64,000 nt of DNA from Georgenia sp. M64 (GCF_038049925.1 NZ_CP145809.1:124001-188000); one strand, 5' to 3'. Shown: positions 24,146-33,291, numbered from the stretch's first letter. The notes: generated from the letters alone by a model not told the origin. Program-made: numbers and translations.

Positions 24146-24587
24146 CGCCGACCAGACCGCGCTCGCCCGCGGCCATGACGTGGCCGTGCGCCGCCCGGAA
24201 GACGGGGGCCGCGACGGGGGAGAGTGCGCGCATCCACGGACGGCGCGTCTCGACGTCCCAGGTGATGTCGGTGGCCACACCGCCCGTGGTGGGGCGCAGC
24301 TCCCACCGTCCCCGGCCGGTGAGCTGCCCGGCCACCCGCGCCTCGACGAGGAACGGCGGCCGGATCCTCACCACCTCGACGCCGAAGGAGAGTCGGTACC
24401 CCAGCGGGGTCCGGAAGACGAGGTGCGTGCGCCGCCCGTGGCCCAGCCTGTCGCCGTCGGCCACGACCCGCGACGACGCCACGTACGGCCACCACGCCGG
24501 CCAGGCCTCGACGTCCCAGAGCACCGGCCACAGGTCGTCGGCCGTCGTGGGGACCTGCCACGTGGACGTGAGCAGGAATCGCGCCAC
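24114..24587 (-). CDS. SRPBCC-family (polyketide cyclase/START-like) protein
   Basis: A protein of about 157 residues with the SRPBCC helix-grip pattern: FLLTSTWQVPTTADDLWPVLWDVEAWPAWWPYVASSRVV at the N-terminus, then GHGRRTHLVFRTPLGYRLSFGVEVVRIRPP, GQLTGRGRWEL and a C-terminal helix (WMRALSPVAAPVFRAAHGHVMAAGERGL). Such folds bind lipids or other hydrophobic ligands. Start is uncertain between GTG 24587 and GTG 24593; GGAAGG lies just before both. It is divergent from the flavoprotein gene at 24771. Confidence 0.75.
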   Translation of the reverse strand: MARFLLTSTWQVPTTADDLWPVLWDVEAWPAWWPYVASSRVVADGDRLGHGRRTHLVFRTPLGYRLSFGVEVVRIRPPFLVEARVAGQLTGRGRWELRPTTGGVATDITWDVETRRPWMRALSPVAAPVFRAAHGHVMAAGERGLVGVMDGSAHAAG

Positions 24588-24770
24588 CGGCACACCGCCT
24601 TCCGTCCTCGGGCCGAGCTCGACCGTCCAACCCTTCGACAGCTCCGGTGACCAGCCTGCCTGCCTGTCCGCGGACCAACCCGTCTGCCCGTCCGTCGACC
24701 GGCCTGCCCGTCCGTCCGGTGACCAGCCTGCCCGCCCGTCGCCCCCGCCACCACCTGGAGGTCCACAGCG

Positions 24771-26489
24771 ATGACCACCGACGACGCCGTTGCCGGTCCT
24801 GTCCGTCCCGCGATCGTGCTCCTCACCCGCGACGACGGCACGCGCCGCATCGTCGAGGACGCGCTGCACCGCCGGTACGGCGCGGACTACGACGTCCACA
24901 CCTTCGGTGACGTCGCGACCACCCACGACGAGCTCGCGGGGCTGACCGCCGCCGGGACACCGGTCGCCCTCGCCCTCGTGGCGCTGGGCACCGACGACCC
25001 CGACGGGCTCGAGGTCCTCGAGCACCTCCCGGTGGACCGCACCTGCGTGCGTGTGGCGCTCGTACGGTGGGGCGACTGGAGCACCACCCGGCCCATCTTC
25101 GACGCCATCGGCATGGGCGCGATCGACCGCTGGATCACGTGCCCCGGCCTGCCGGTCGACGAGGAGTTCCACACCGCCGTCACGGAGTACCTCGAGGAGG
25201 CGGCGACCCGGCGCGGCACCCGGTTCGAGGTGGTCCGCGTGGTGGGCGAGCGCTGGGACCCGCGCACGCAGCACCTGCGCGACCTCTTCGACCGAAACCA
25301 CCTGCCCGCGGGCTTCTACGACGCCACCGCCCCGGAGGGGCGCGCCGTCCTGCGCGCCGCGGGGCTGGCGGACCCGGCCCTGCCCGTCGTGCTCCTGCAC
25401 TACCAGCAGGTCCCGACCGTGCTGCAACGGCCCACCGACATCCAGATCGCCGACGCCTTCGGCCTCTTCGAGCCGGTCGGCAGGGACGAGGTGTTCGACC
25501 TGGCCATCATCGGCGCCGGTCCCGCCGGGCTCGGCGCCGCCGTGTACGCGGCGTCGGAGGGGCTGCGCTCGATCGTCGTGGAGCAGGAGGCCGTCGGCGG
25601 CCAGGCCGGGACGTCGTCGCTCATCCGCAACTACCTCGGCTTCCCCGCGGGCATCTCCGGCGGCCGCCTGGCGTTCCGCGCCTACGAGCAGGCCTGGACC
25701 TTCGGTGCCCGGTTCCACTTCATGCGCTCGGTCACCGGGCTGGCCGCCGACGGTGACGAGCGGCGCCTGACGCTCTCCGACCGCGGTACCGTCCGGGCCG
25801 CCACCGTGGTCCTGGCGACCGGGGCGTCCTACAAACGGCTCGGGGTCCCCAGCCTCGACGGCCTCTCCGGCCGCGGCGTCTTCTACGGGGCCACGGTCTC
25901 CGAGGCGCCGGCCATGCGCGGGCGCCAGGTGTACGTGGCCGGCGGAGGGAACTCCGCCGGCCAGGCGGCGGTGCACCTCGCCCGCTACGCCGATCACGTC
26001 ACCCTGCTCGTGCGGCGCCAGGGCCTGGAGACGACGATGTCGGAGTACCTGCGCCGGGAGATCGCCTCCACCCCCGCGATCACCGTCCGCACCCGCTCCG
26101 AGGCGGTCGCCGGGACCGGGACGGACTTCCTCGAGACCCTCACCCTGCGCGACCTGGACACCGGCGCGGAGGAGACCGTGCCCGGCGTGCTGTTCGTCCT
26201 CATCGGTGCCGAGCCGCACTCGCAGTGGCTCGCGGGCTCCGTCGCACGCGACCGGTGGGGCTACGTCCTCACCGGCGCGGACCTCACCGGCGGCCGGGGC
26301 ACGGCCGCCCCGGCACCGGAGGACCCCACCTGGCCGGCGGAACGGTCCCCGGCGATGCTCGAGACGACGATGCCCGGGGTGTTCGCCGTCGGTGACGTCC
26401 GGCACGGCTCGGTCAAGCGCGTGGCCTCGGCGGTGGGGGAGGGGGCGCTCGCCGTCTCCCTGGTCCACCAGCACCTGGCCCGCCGGTAG
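24771..26489 (+). CDS. Thioredoxin-reductase-like flavoprotein with response-regulator-like and Trx-like N-terminal regions
   Basis: A 572-residue protein. Residues about 1-130 resemble a receiver-type fold (PAIVLLTRDDGTRRIVEDALHRRYG, VALALVAL); residues about 145-225 look thioredoxin-like (RNHLPAGFYD, VVLLHYQQVPTVLQRPTDIQIADAFGL); the rest is a thioredoxin-reductase-like module with FAD motif IIGAGPAGLGAA, second motif VYVAGGGNSAGQAA, and the C-terminal GVFAVGDVRHGSVKRVASAVGEGA. The CxxC redox pair of true thioredoxin reductases is absent: the equivalent stretch reads FYGATVSEAPAM with no Cys. GGAGG precedes the ATG. It probably moves electrons to a non-disulfide acceptor; the acceptor is unknown. 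Confidence 0.83.
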   Translation: MTTDDAVAGPVRPAIVLLTRDDGTRRIVEDALHRRYGADYDVHTFGDVATTHDELAGLTAAGTPVALALVALGTDDPDGLEVLEHLPVDRTCVRVALVRWGDWSTTRPIFDAIGMGAIDRWITCPGLPVDEEFHTAVTEYLEEAATRRGTRFEVVRVVGERWDPRTQHLRDLFDRNHLPAGFYDATAPEGRAVLRAAGLADPALPVVLLHYQQVPTVLQRPTDIQIADAFGLFEPVGRDEVFDLAIIGAGPAGLGAAVYAASEGLRSIVVEQEAVGGQAGTSSLIRNYLGFPAGISGGRLAFRAYEQAWTFGARFHFMRSVTGLAADGDERRLTLSDRGTVRAATVVLATGASYKRLGVPSLDGLSGRGVFYGATVSEAPAMRGRQVYVAGGGNSAGQAAVHLARYADHVTLLVRRQGLETTMSEYLRREIASTPAITVRTRSEAVAGTGTDFLETLTLRDLDTGAEETVPGVLFVLIGAEPHSQWLAGSVARDRWGYVLTGADLTGGRGTAAPAPEDPTWPAERSPAMLETTMPGVFAVGDVRHGSVKRVASAVGEGALAVSLVHQHLARR

Positions 26490-26492
26490 CGG

Positions 26493-26605
26493 CCGGTGGG
26501 GCGCCCGGCCCGGCCGGGCCGGCACCGGTGGGGCGCCCGGCCCGGCCGGCAGGAACCGCTGGGGCACCCAGGCCGCCGCACCAGAACCGGTGGGCCCGGG
26601 CGGGG
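26493..26605. repeat. Imperfect ~32-bp tandem repeat in the spacer before the ABC gene
   Basis: A 25-bp block opening CCGGTGGGGCGCCCGG occurs at 26493 and 26525, with decayed copies near 26557 and 26587. The spacing is 32, 32 and about 30 bases. Confidence 0.75.
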
Positions 26606-26627
26606 CATCCGACGGCGTCATGGCGCG

Positions 26628-26640
26628 TAGCGTCGGCCCT
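26628..26640 (+). promoter_or_regulatory. Leaderless -10 box of the ABC ATPase gene
   Basis: TAGCGT (26628-26633) is followed by seven bases and the GTG at 26641, so the mRNA probably begins at the start codon. Confidence 0.55.
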
Positions 26641-27543
26641 GTGAACGACGACGTCATCAGGGTCGACCGCCTGGAGAAGTCCTTCGGCCGGGTGCGGGCA
26701 CTCGACGGGCTCGACCTCACGGTCGCCCGCGGGGAGGTCCACGCCTTCCTCGGGCCCAACGGTGCGGGGAAGTCCACCACGATCCGGGTCCTGCTCGGCC
26801 TGCTGCGGCCCGACGCCGGCCACGTCGAGCTGCTGGGCGGGGACCCCTGGCGCGACGTCGTCGCCCTCCACCGGCGCCTCGCCTACGTCCCCGGCGACGT
26901 CAGCCTGTGGCCGGGCATGACCGGCGGCCAGGCGATCGACCTGCTCGGGAATCTGCGCGGTGGGCTCGACGAACGGCGCCGCGCCCACCTCCTCGAGCGC
27001 TTCGAGCTCGACCCCACCAAGCGCGGGCGCACCTACTCCAAGGGCAACCGGCAGAAGGTCGCGATCGTCGCCGCGCTCGCGTCCGACGTCGAGCTCCTCG
27101 TCCTGGACGAGCCCACCTCCGGCCTGGACCCGCTCATGGAGGCGGTCTTCCAGGAGGAGATCGCCGCCGAGCGCGAGCGCGGCCGCACCGTCCTGCTCTC
27201 GTCCCACATCCTCAGCGAGGCCGAGGCGCTCGCGGACCGCGTGAGCATCATCCGCGAGGGCCGGGTCGTCGAGACCGGCACGCTCGCCACGCTGCGCCGG
27301 CGTACCCGCACCACGGTGCGCGCGGACCTGGCCGGCCCGCCGCCCGCCACGCTCGACGGCCTGCGTGCGGTGCGCGACGCCGAGATCGAGACGCGTGACG
27401 GTCGGTCGGTGCTCACCGGTCACGTCGACGGCGACGACCTCGCCGCCGCCGCGGCGGAGCTGTCCCGTCTCGAGCTGCTCTCGCTCACCGTGGCACCGCC
27501 GTCGCTGGAGGACCTCTTCCTGCGGCACTACGGGTCACCGTAA
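26641..27543 (+). CDS. ABC exporter ATP-binding subunit
   Basis: A 300-residue ATPase with Walker A GPNGAGKST, Walker B LLVLDEPTSGLD, the H-loop His in LLSSHILSEAEAL and a degenerate signature motif YSKGNRQK in place of LSGGQ. A C-terminal extension of about 90 residues is typical of drug or polyketide exporters. The GTG at 26641 is preceded by a leaderless -10; ATG 26620 in the same frame is an alternative. Its TAA stop overlaps the ATG of the permease gene (TAATG). With the permease it forms an export pump of unknown cargo. Confidence 0.88.
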   Translation: MNDDVIRVDRLEKSFGRVRALDGLDLTVARGEVHAFLGPNGAGKSTTIRVLLGLLRPDAGHVELLGGDPWRDVVALHRRLAYVPGDVSLWPGMTGGQAIDLLGNLRGGLDERRRAHLLERFELDPTKRGRTYSKGNRQKVAIVAALASDVELLVLDEPTSGLDPLMEAVFQEEIAAERERGRTVLLSSHILSEAEALADRVSIIREGRVVETGTLATLRRRTRTTVRADLAGPPPATLDGLRAVRDAEIETRDGRSVLTGHVDGDDLAAAAAELSRLELLSLTVAPPSLEDLFLRHYGSP

Positions 27544-29264
27544 TGAGTGCTGCCCGCGCGCGTGCGGGGGCACACGTCGCCAGCGGGGGCACGACCGCTG
27601 CGCACACCCGGACCCGCTCCCGCGCACACGGGGCGAACCGGCGCGGCGAGCCGCGCGCCGACGCGCCCAGGGGCACCGCCGCCATGACCGGGACGCGGCG
27701 TCTTCTCGTGGCCCTCGCCGAGCAGGACCGCGCGTCCATCGCTCCGTGGGTCGCCCTCATCACGGTGCTGTCCGCGTCGTCGGTGCTCGTGTACCCGTGG
27801 ATCTTCCCCGACTCCGCGAGCCGGCTCGAGCTGGCCGCGACCGTGGGAGCGAACCCCGCCCTCGGCCTCATCTTCGGCCCGGCGCGGGACCTCTCCACCG
27901 CCGACGGGTTCAACGCCTGGCGTGCGTTGAGCCTGGGCGGGTTCTTCGCCGCCCTCATGGCGATCTTCACGGTGGTGCGCAACAGCCGCGCCCTGGAGGA
28001 CTCCGGGCAGGCCGAGCTCGTCGCCGCCGGCGTCGTCGGCCGCGGGGCCCGGCTCGGCGCGGCCGTCGGCCTGGCGGGCCTGGCGTCGGTCGCGCTCGGC
28101 GTCGTCTCGGCGCTCGTCACGATCCTGCTCGGCGGCTCCCTGGTGGACTCGCTGACCCTCTCGGCCACCTTCACCGCCTCGGGGCTGATGTTCGCCGGGG
28201 TCGCGGCCGTGGCGGCGCAGCTCGGCTCGGACGCGCGGACGGCGAGCACGCTCGCCGTCGTCGTCCTGGGGTCCTCCTTCCTCCTGCGCGGCTGGGTCGA
28301 CGCGGGCGGCGGCGCGGAGTGGATGAGGTGGCTCAGCCCTCTGGGGTGGATGCACGAGGTCCGGCCTGCGGCCGGGAACCACTGGCTGCCCCTGCTCGCC
28401 GCCCTGGGGCTGAGTGTGGCGCTGATCGCCGTCGCGGTCGCGCTGCAGTCGCGGCGCGACTTCGGCCAGGGAGTCGTGCCGGTCGCGCCGGGACCGGCAC
28501 GAGGCCGGGTCGCGGCCACGCTCACCGGGTTCGTCGTCCTCCTGCACCGCGGTGCACTCCTGTCGTGGGCGGTGGCGTTCGCCGTCGTCGGCGCGGTGTT
28601 CGGCACCCTCGCGACGTCGGTGGGCGAGCTCATCGCGGAGAACCCCACCGTCGGCCTGCTCATCGCCGCCGGCGGCGCGACGGAGGAGAGCCTCGTCCTC
28701 CAGCTGGTCCTGACCCTCCTCAGCCTCCTGGGCACCCTCGCCGCGGTCCTCGGCGTCCAGGTGGTCATGCGGCTGCGGGCCGAGGAGGTCGCCCACCGGG
28801 TCGAGCCGGTCCTGGGCGCGGCCGTGCCCCGCTCGGCCCTCCTGCTGCGCCACGCGGCCGTCGCGCTCCTCGCCCCGGCGGTGGCGATGCTCCTCGGCGG
28901 CACGGTCCTGGCCTGGGTCGCCGCGTCGCAGGACGCCACGGTCGGTGCCGGCGAGGTCGTGTCGCAGGCGGTCGCCACGGTGCCGGCCGCGTGGGTGCTG
29001 GTCGCGCTCGCGCTGGCCGCCGTCGGGGCCCGGCCCCGCCTGCGCATGGTGGGGTGGGCCGGGGTGGTGGCGAGCTTCGCCCTGACGATCCTCGGCCCGA
29101 TCTTCCGCCTCGACGACTGGGTGCTGGGTATCAGCCCGTTCTGGCACGTGCCGGACGTCAACGCCGCCGAGCCGGACCTCACCGGTCTGGCGGGGCTGGC
29201 TCTGGTGACCGCGGCGCTCGTGGTCGTGGCGTTCGTGGGCTTCCGCCGCCGCGACGTCGACTAG
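27543..29264 (+). CDS. ABC exporter permease (polyketide-antibiotic exporter type)
   Basis: A 573-residue integral membrane protein with about twelve hydrophobic segments in two similar halves (WVALITVLSASSVLVYPWIF; LGGFFAALMAIFTVVRNSR; AFAVVGAVFGTLATSVGELI; VLTLLSLLGTLAAVLGVQVVMRLRAEE). The VVRNSRALEDSGQAELVAAGVVGR and VVMRLRAEEVAHRVEPVLGAAVPR segments are the repeated coupling regions typical of this exporter family. The first 47 residues are low-complexity and Arg/Ala-rich; an in-frame ATG at 27684 gives a more usual N-terminus. The ATG at 27543 is coupled to the ATPase stop. Confidence 0.82.
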   Translation: MSAARARAGAHVASGGTTAAHTRTRSRAHGANRRGEPRADAPRGTAAMTGTRRLLVALAEQDRASIAPWVALITVLSASSVLVYPWIFPDSASRLELAATVGANPALGLIFGPARDLSTADGFNAWRALSLGGFFAALMAIFTVVRNSRALEDSGQAELVAAGVVGRGARLGAAVGLAGLASVALGVVSALVTILLGGSLVDSLTLSATFTASGLMFAGVAAVAAQLGSDARTASTLAVVVLGSSFLLRGWVDAGGGAEWMRWLSPLGWMHEVRPAAGNHWLPLLAALGLSVALIAVAVALQSRRDFGQGVVPVAPGPARGRVAATLTGFVVLLHRGALLSWAVAFAVVGAVFGTLATSVGELIAENPTVGLLIAAGGATEESLVLQLVLTLLSLLGTLAAVLGVQVVMRLRAEEVAHRVEPVLGAAVPRSALLLRHAAVALLAPAVAMLLGGTVLAWVAASQDATVGAGEVVSQAVATVPAAWVLVALALAAVGARPRLRMVGWAGVVASFALTILGPIFRLDDWVLGISPFWHVPDVNAAEPDLTGLAGLALVTAALVVVAFVGFRRRDVD

Positions 29265-29347
29265 CGCCCGGCTCCGGCGTCGTCCGTCGCACGGGGTCCC
29301 CGTCGCGTTCCCGCCGCTGAACCGCCGCGCCCACTGTGCCGCGCCTC

Positions 29348-29359
29348 TAGCGTTCGTCC
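29348..29359 (+). promoter_or_regulatory. Leaderless -10 box of the lipoprotein gene
   Basis: TAGCGT (29348-29353) then six bases and the ATG at 29360. Confidence 0.55.
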
Positions 29360-29905
29360 ATGCGAATCCGTGCGCTCATCGTCGTCGCCCTGCTTGCCGC
29401 GGGCGGCGCCGGCTGCACCGACACGACCCGGCCCCTCGTCCCGGTCACCTCCGGGTCGGCAGCGCCGGCCCCGACCGCCCCAGTGACGTCGAAGCCGTCG
29501 GCCGGCGAACCCACCCTGACCGGCGAGACCGCGGCGGCCGGCGCGGGGACGTCGGCGCCGTGGACGGTCCCGGACGTCCCGGGCGAGATCGCCCGGGCGA
29601 TCGTCTCCGGCGGCAACGGGGAGAGCATGATCTCCGGAGCCGCCACGGCCGGGGAGCCGCTCACGCTCCGGGTCGCGTGCCGAGACACGGCGTCAGGGGC
29701 CGAGGCCGGGTACTCCCTCGTCGACGCCCGCGTCGACCAGGAGCGCTCACTGGGGGAGCGCACCTTCCTCAGCGGTACGGCGCAGTGCGACGGGCTCGAG
29801 ACCGTGAACGGCTTCTCCGCCGATTTCACCGGGCCCGTGCAGGTCATCCTCACGATCGACGCAGTGGACCCCGTCGACGGCTACGCGATCCTCAGCACGT
29901 CCTAA
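29360..29905 (+). CDS. Predicted lipoprotein of unknown function
   Basis: A 181-residue exported protein: MRIRALIVVALLAAGGAGC is a lipoprotein signal with Cys19 as the lipidated residue, although the lipobox GAGC is relaxed. A Thr/Pro/Ala-rich linker (about 20-60) leads to a compact beta-rich domain with a Cys in RVACRDTAS and another in GTAQCDGLET, which may form a disulfide. No family recognised. The stop overlaps that of the convergent Mut7-C gene. Confidence 0.75.
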   Translation: MRIRALIVVALLAAGGAGCTDTTRPLVPVTSGSAAPAPTAPVTSKPSAGEPTLTGETAAAGAGTSAPWTVPDVPGEIARAIVSGGNGESMISGAATAGEPLTLRVACRDTASGAEAGYSLVDARVDQERSLGERTFLSGTAQCDGLETVNGFSADFTGPVQVILTIDAVDPVDGYAILSTS

Positions 29906-30656
29906 CGACCGGCCTCCCGGACCAGCTCCTCGAGCCGGTCCGCGTGCGCACCGCGCCAGAACGGCTTGCCGCACCGCGTGCACCGGACGAACTCCTCGTA
30001 CGTGCGCGCGGTACCCGGCAGCAGCAGGTGGGCCACCTCCGCCTTCGTCACGGGGACGAGCGGCCCGCCGCACCGCGCACACAGCGTCAGCGGGGCGAGC
30101 GGCGGTCGAACCGGTCCAGGACGTCCGCGAGCTGCTCCGTGGTCGTCCGGCCGTGGACGTCCGCGGCGCGGGCGGGCTGCCGGGCCCAGGAGCCGGCCGT
30201 CGTGGCGACCACGGCGCCCCCGTCGGGGGCGAGCACCCGACGTCGGAGCAGCCCTCGGTCCTGGGTCAGCAGCACCCGGGTCTCGGCGACGGCGCGCGCG
30301 GCCAGCTCGTCGTCGTCGGCGGCGTTGGAGTAGTCCACGTCGATCCCGAGCAGGCGCATCCGGCGGGCGAGCGTGCCGAGGTGGACGTCGAGGAGGAAGC
30401 GCCAGGCCGCCACGGGCTGCGGGCGCCGCACCGGCGCGACGACGACGACGTCACCCGGGCGCGGCCGCGCGTCCACCCCGACCTCCGTGCCCGCGACCGT
30501 GATCGCGCCGACCTCGGTCAGCGGCAGCCCCGCCGCCGGGACGAGGTGGCGCAGCGGCACGCCGGCCTCGAGGGGCACGTCGGCCTCCCGGACCCGCGGG
30601 GCCAGGTAGCGGCGCAGCGACGGGTCGACCCGGAGCCGTGGCGGGCCGGCGCTCAT
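29902..30656 (-). pseudogene. Mut7-C RNase-domain protein gene with a -1 frameshift
   Basis: The first 189 codons (30656 down to 30090) encode an N-terminal ubiquitin-like part (LPLTEVGAITVAGTEVGVDARPRPGDVVVV) and the start of a Mut7-C/PIN-like domain (FLLDVHLGTLARRMRLLGIDVDYSNAADDDELAARA, VLLTQDRGLLRRR), then hit TGA at 30089-30087. In another frame the sequence continues as LAPLTLCARCGGPLVPVTK, then FVRCTRCGKPFWRG, the four-Cys zinc ribbon that ends this family, to a stop at 29904-29902. Restoring one lost base near 30090-30115 joins the halves. Either a recent mutation or a sequencing error. Confidence 0.85.
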
Positions 30657-30759
30657 CCTCCGAGGCTACGTCGCGGCGGCCAGCGCCGGGACGGGGGACG
30701 GTGGGACGAGCCCGCGGTGGGTCGGGTAACGGGGTGGCGGGGCCGGGCGGCGAGGGGGG

Positions 30760-31968
30760 TCAGGACGCCGCGGGCTCCTGGCGGGTCTCCGGCGCCGGCA
30801 ACCACAGGACGGCGGCGGCCAGCGAGATCCCGCCGGACAGCGCGAAGGCCGCGCCGTAGCCCACATGGTCCACGAGCAGGCCCGCCAGGACCGGCCCGAG
30901 GATCTGCCCGACGTCGGTGGCCATCTGGAACGCGGCCAGCACCGGGCCGCCGGAGCGCTCCTGTCCGACCACGTCGGCCACGGTGGCCTGCTGGGCGGGG
31001 TTGAGCATGCCCGTGCCCACGCCGGCCAGCGCCGAGACGGCAAGGAGGGAGACGACGTCGCCGGTGAGCCCGAGGACCGCGGTCAGCGCCCCGCTGACGG
31101 CGAGGCCCAGGATGACCAGGGGCTTGCGGCCCCGGCTGTCCGCCAGGCGTCCGGCCGTGCCGAGCGCAGCGGCATTGCCGACGGCGAACGCGGCCAGCGC
31201 CGCACCCGCCGCCCACGGCGCGGCGCCGAGGGCCGCCGCGGCGAAGAGCGGGACGATCGCCACCCGGACGCCGAAGTTCGACCAGCCGTTGGCGAAGCCC
31301 GAGGCGAGTGACGCCCGGTAGGCGGGATGTGCCCACCCCTCCCGGAGGGTCATCGGCGGCCGCGGGACCGTGCCGGGCGGCGGGCGGAGCGCCTCCGGGC
31401 GGAGCAGGACCGCCACGAAGCCGGCGGCGACCACCAGTGCTGCGGCGTAGACGAGGAAGGGCACGCGCAGCCCCGCCTCGGCGAGCAGACCGCCGAGCAG
31501 CGGGCCGCCGATGTTGCCCAGGAGGAAGGCGGTGCCGTATGCGGCCGAGGCGCGCCCCCGCGCGGCGGGAGGGGCGAGCCGGACGATGAGGCCCATCGCC
31601 GAGACGGTGAACATCGTCGAGCCGATGCCGCCCAGGCCGCGGAAGACGAGGAGCTGGCCGTAGGACTGCGCGAACGCCGTGACACCGGTCGACAGAGCCA
31701 CGATGAGCAGGCCGGTGATGTACACCGCACGCTCGCCCAGGCGGGTGACCAGGCGCCCGCTGGCCGGGGCGAACACGAGCCGGAAGAAGGCGAAGACGCT
31801 CACCACCACCGAGGCGGCGGTCACGCCGACGTCGAAGCTGCGCGCGAACTGGGGGAGCACCGGGGCGACGAGGCCGTAGCCCATGGCGATGACGAACGCG
31901 GCGGCGACGAGCACCCAGATCTCGCGGGGGAGCGTGGCGGGCGCGGGAGTGGCGCGGGTATCGGTCAT
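30760..31968 (-). CDS. MFS transporter
   Basis: A 402-residue major facilitator with twelve predicted helices (IWVLVAAAFVIAMGYGLVAPVLPQFARSF opens helix 1). The loop 2-3 motif is APASGRLVTRLGERAVYITG and the second-half equivalent is AGRLADSRGRKPLVILG. The profile suits a drug or metabolite efflux permease. I chose ATG 31968 (MTDTRATPAPATLPRE) over the in-frame start at 32016; a CATAAT box lies ten bases upstream. The gene stands alone, with a terminator of the next minus-strand gene just upstream. Confidence 0.88.
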   Translation of the reverse strand: MTDTRATPAPATLPREIWVLVAAAFVIAMGYGLVAPVLPQFARSFDVGVTAASVVVSVFAFFRLVFAPASGRLVTRLGERAVYITGLLIVALSTGVTAFAQSYGQLLVFRGLGGIGSTMFTVSAMGLIVRLAPPAARGRASAAYGTAFLLGNIGGPLLGGLLAEAGLRVPFLVYAAALVVAAGFVAVLLRPEALRPPPGTVPRPPMTLREGWAHPAYRASLASGFANGWSNFGVRVAIVPLFAAAALGAAPWAAGAALAAFAVGNAAALGTAGRLADSRGRKPLVILGLAVSGALTAVLGLTGDVVSLLAVSALAGVGTGMLNPAQQATVADVVGQERSGGPVLAAFQMATDVGQILGPVLAGLLVDHVGYGAAFALSGGISLAAAVLWLPAPETRQEPAAS

Positions 31969-32020
31969 GTCGCGGTCGATTATGCGCTCACAGGAAGGCC
32001 GTGCCGCACCCGGCACGTGA

Positions 32021-32050
32021 ACGGCCCCCGGGCACTCCCCCGGGGGCCGT
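32021..32050 (-). terminator. Perfect 12-bp hairpin terminator of the DUF4870 gene
   Basis: ACGGCCCCCGGG (32021-32032) and CCCGGGGGCCGT (32039-32050) are exact complements around six bases, ten bases past the stop of the minus-strand gene. Confidence 0.8.
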
Positions 32051-32059
32051 GTCCGAGGC

Positions 32060-33169
32060 TCAGCTCACGAGGCGGATGGTGAGCGGGTACCGGTAGCGCT
32101 CGCCACGGTTCGCGGCCACGGCCGCCAGGATCATGAAGACGACGGCTGCGATGTAGTACAGGTAGAGGAACGCCCCGATGCCGAGGGTGATGACCGTGAT
32201 GATCGTCATCGCGACGCCGAGGATCGCCAGGGTGATCTGGAAGTTCAGTGCCTCCTTGGACTGGTCCTCCACGAAGGCGCCACGGTCCTTGAGCACGAGC
32301 CAGGTGATGAGCGGGCCGAGGAACGAGAAGAGGCCGCTGATGTGGGCGAGTGTGGCCCACAGCCGCTGGTCCGCGTCGCTCATGATGGTCGGCGCGTAGG
32401 GCTGCTGCTGGCCGTAGCCGGGCTGGGGGTACGGGGGCTGCTGGCCGGGCCGGCCGTACTGTCCGGGTCCGGGCTGGTCGTACTGTCCGGGGCCGGGCTG
32501 CCCGTACGGGGGCTGGCCGGTCTGGCCGTAGCCGGGCTGGTCGTACGGGGTCTGCTGGCCGGTCTGGCCGTAGCCGGGCTGCCCGTAGCCGGGCTGCTGG
32601 CCGGCCTGGCCGTAGCCGGGCTGGTCGTACCCCGGCTGCCCGTACTGCCCCTGCTGGGTCCCGTAGCCCTGGCCGCTCTGGCCGTAGCCGGTCTGCGCGC
32701 CGGTCGGGCCGTAGTCGGGGCCGGCCTGGCCGGAGCCGGTCGGGCCGTATCCCGAGTACCCCGACTGGCTCGTTCCCTGCTGGGACTGCTGGCCGTAGTC
32801 ATGGCGCGGCTGGTCGTGGTCCTCATCCGCAGCGCGGTCGGGCGCGGCCCCCCACGCCTCGCCCTGGGCGGCCGCGGCGGCCGCCGCCGGCGACGGAGTG
32901 TCGGTGCTGTCGGTGCTGTCGGTGCTGTCGGTGCCGTCGGTGGCATCGGTCCGGTGGGGTGCGGCGCCCCACGCCTCGCCCTGTGCGGCAGCCGCTGCCC
33001 CAGCCGGCGACGGGGGCTCGGAACGCCCCGAGAGCGGCACCGTCGGGTCCTGCGGGAGCGGGGTGGTCGCGTCCGCGCCCTCCTGAGGCAGCGGCGTCGT
33101 CCGTGCGCCCTCGGAGCCCTCGTCGTGCTCGGGCGTCGTGCGCTCCGGGTCGTTGGGGTTGGTCGTCAT
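32060..33169 (-). CDS. DUF4870 membrane protein with a long Gly/Tyr/Gln/Pro-rich low-complexity region
   Basis: A 369-residue protein in three parts. Residues 1-115 are acidic and contain the block [14 protein letters not shown] twice (about residues 58 and 97) separated by Thr-Asp-Ser repeats. Residues about 120-260 are a prion-like tract of QPGYGQ and related units. Residues about 265-365 form a DUF4870 domain: [29 protein letters not shown], then [19 protein letters not shown] and two further helices. DUF4870 proteins are common small membrane proteins of unknown function. The low-complexity part is unusually long for the family. A hairpin terminator follows. Confidence 0.85.
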   Translation of the reverse strand: MTTNPNDPERTTPEHDEGSEGARTTPLPQEGADATTPLPQDPTVPLSGRSEPPSPAGAAAAAQGEAWGAAPHRTDATDGTDSTDSTDSTDTPSPAAAAAAAQGEAWGAAPDRAADEDHDQPRHDYGQQSQQGTSQSGYSGYGPTGSGQAGPDYGPTGAQTGYGQSGQGYGTQQGQYGQPGYDQPGYGQAGQQPGYGQPGYGQTGQQTPYDQPGYGQTGQPPYGQPGPGQYDQPGPGQYGRPGQQPPYPQPGYGQQQPYAPTIMSDADQRLWATLAHISGLFSFLGPLITWLVLKDRGAFVEDQSKEALNFQITLAILGVAMTIITVITLGIGAFLYLYYIAAVVFMILAAVAANRGERYRYPLTIRLVS

Positions 33170-33291
33170 GCTCGCTCACCACTCTTCGCGTCGGATCACT
33201 GCAGCCTCAAGCGTCCCAGCACGTTGGCGTCGGCGTACAGGATTCGGGTGTCGGCGGGGCGCGCTGCCCGAGTACACCAGGGCAGGTGGGA

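Noticed and set aside
24146-26780. A long minus-strand frame continuing the SRPBCC gene upstream
   Set aside because: The SRPBCC domain begins at about 24587; the upstream part is antisense to the flavoprotein and passes through low-complexity CCTGCCCGTCCG repeats.
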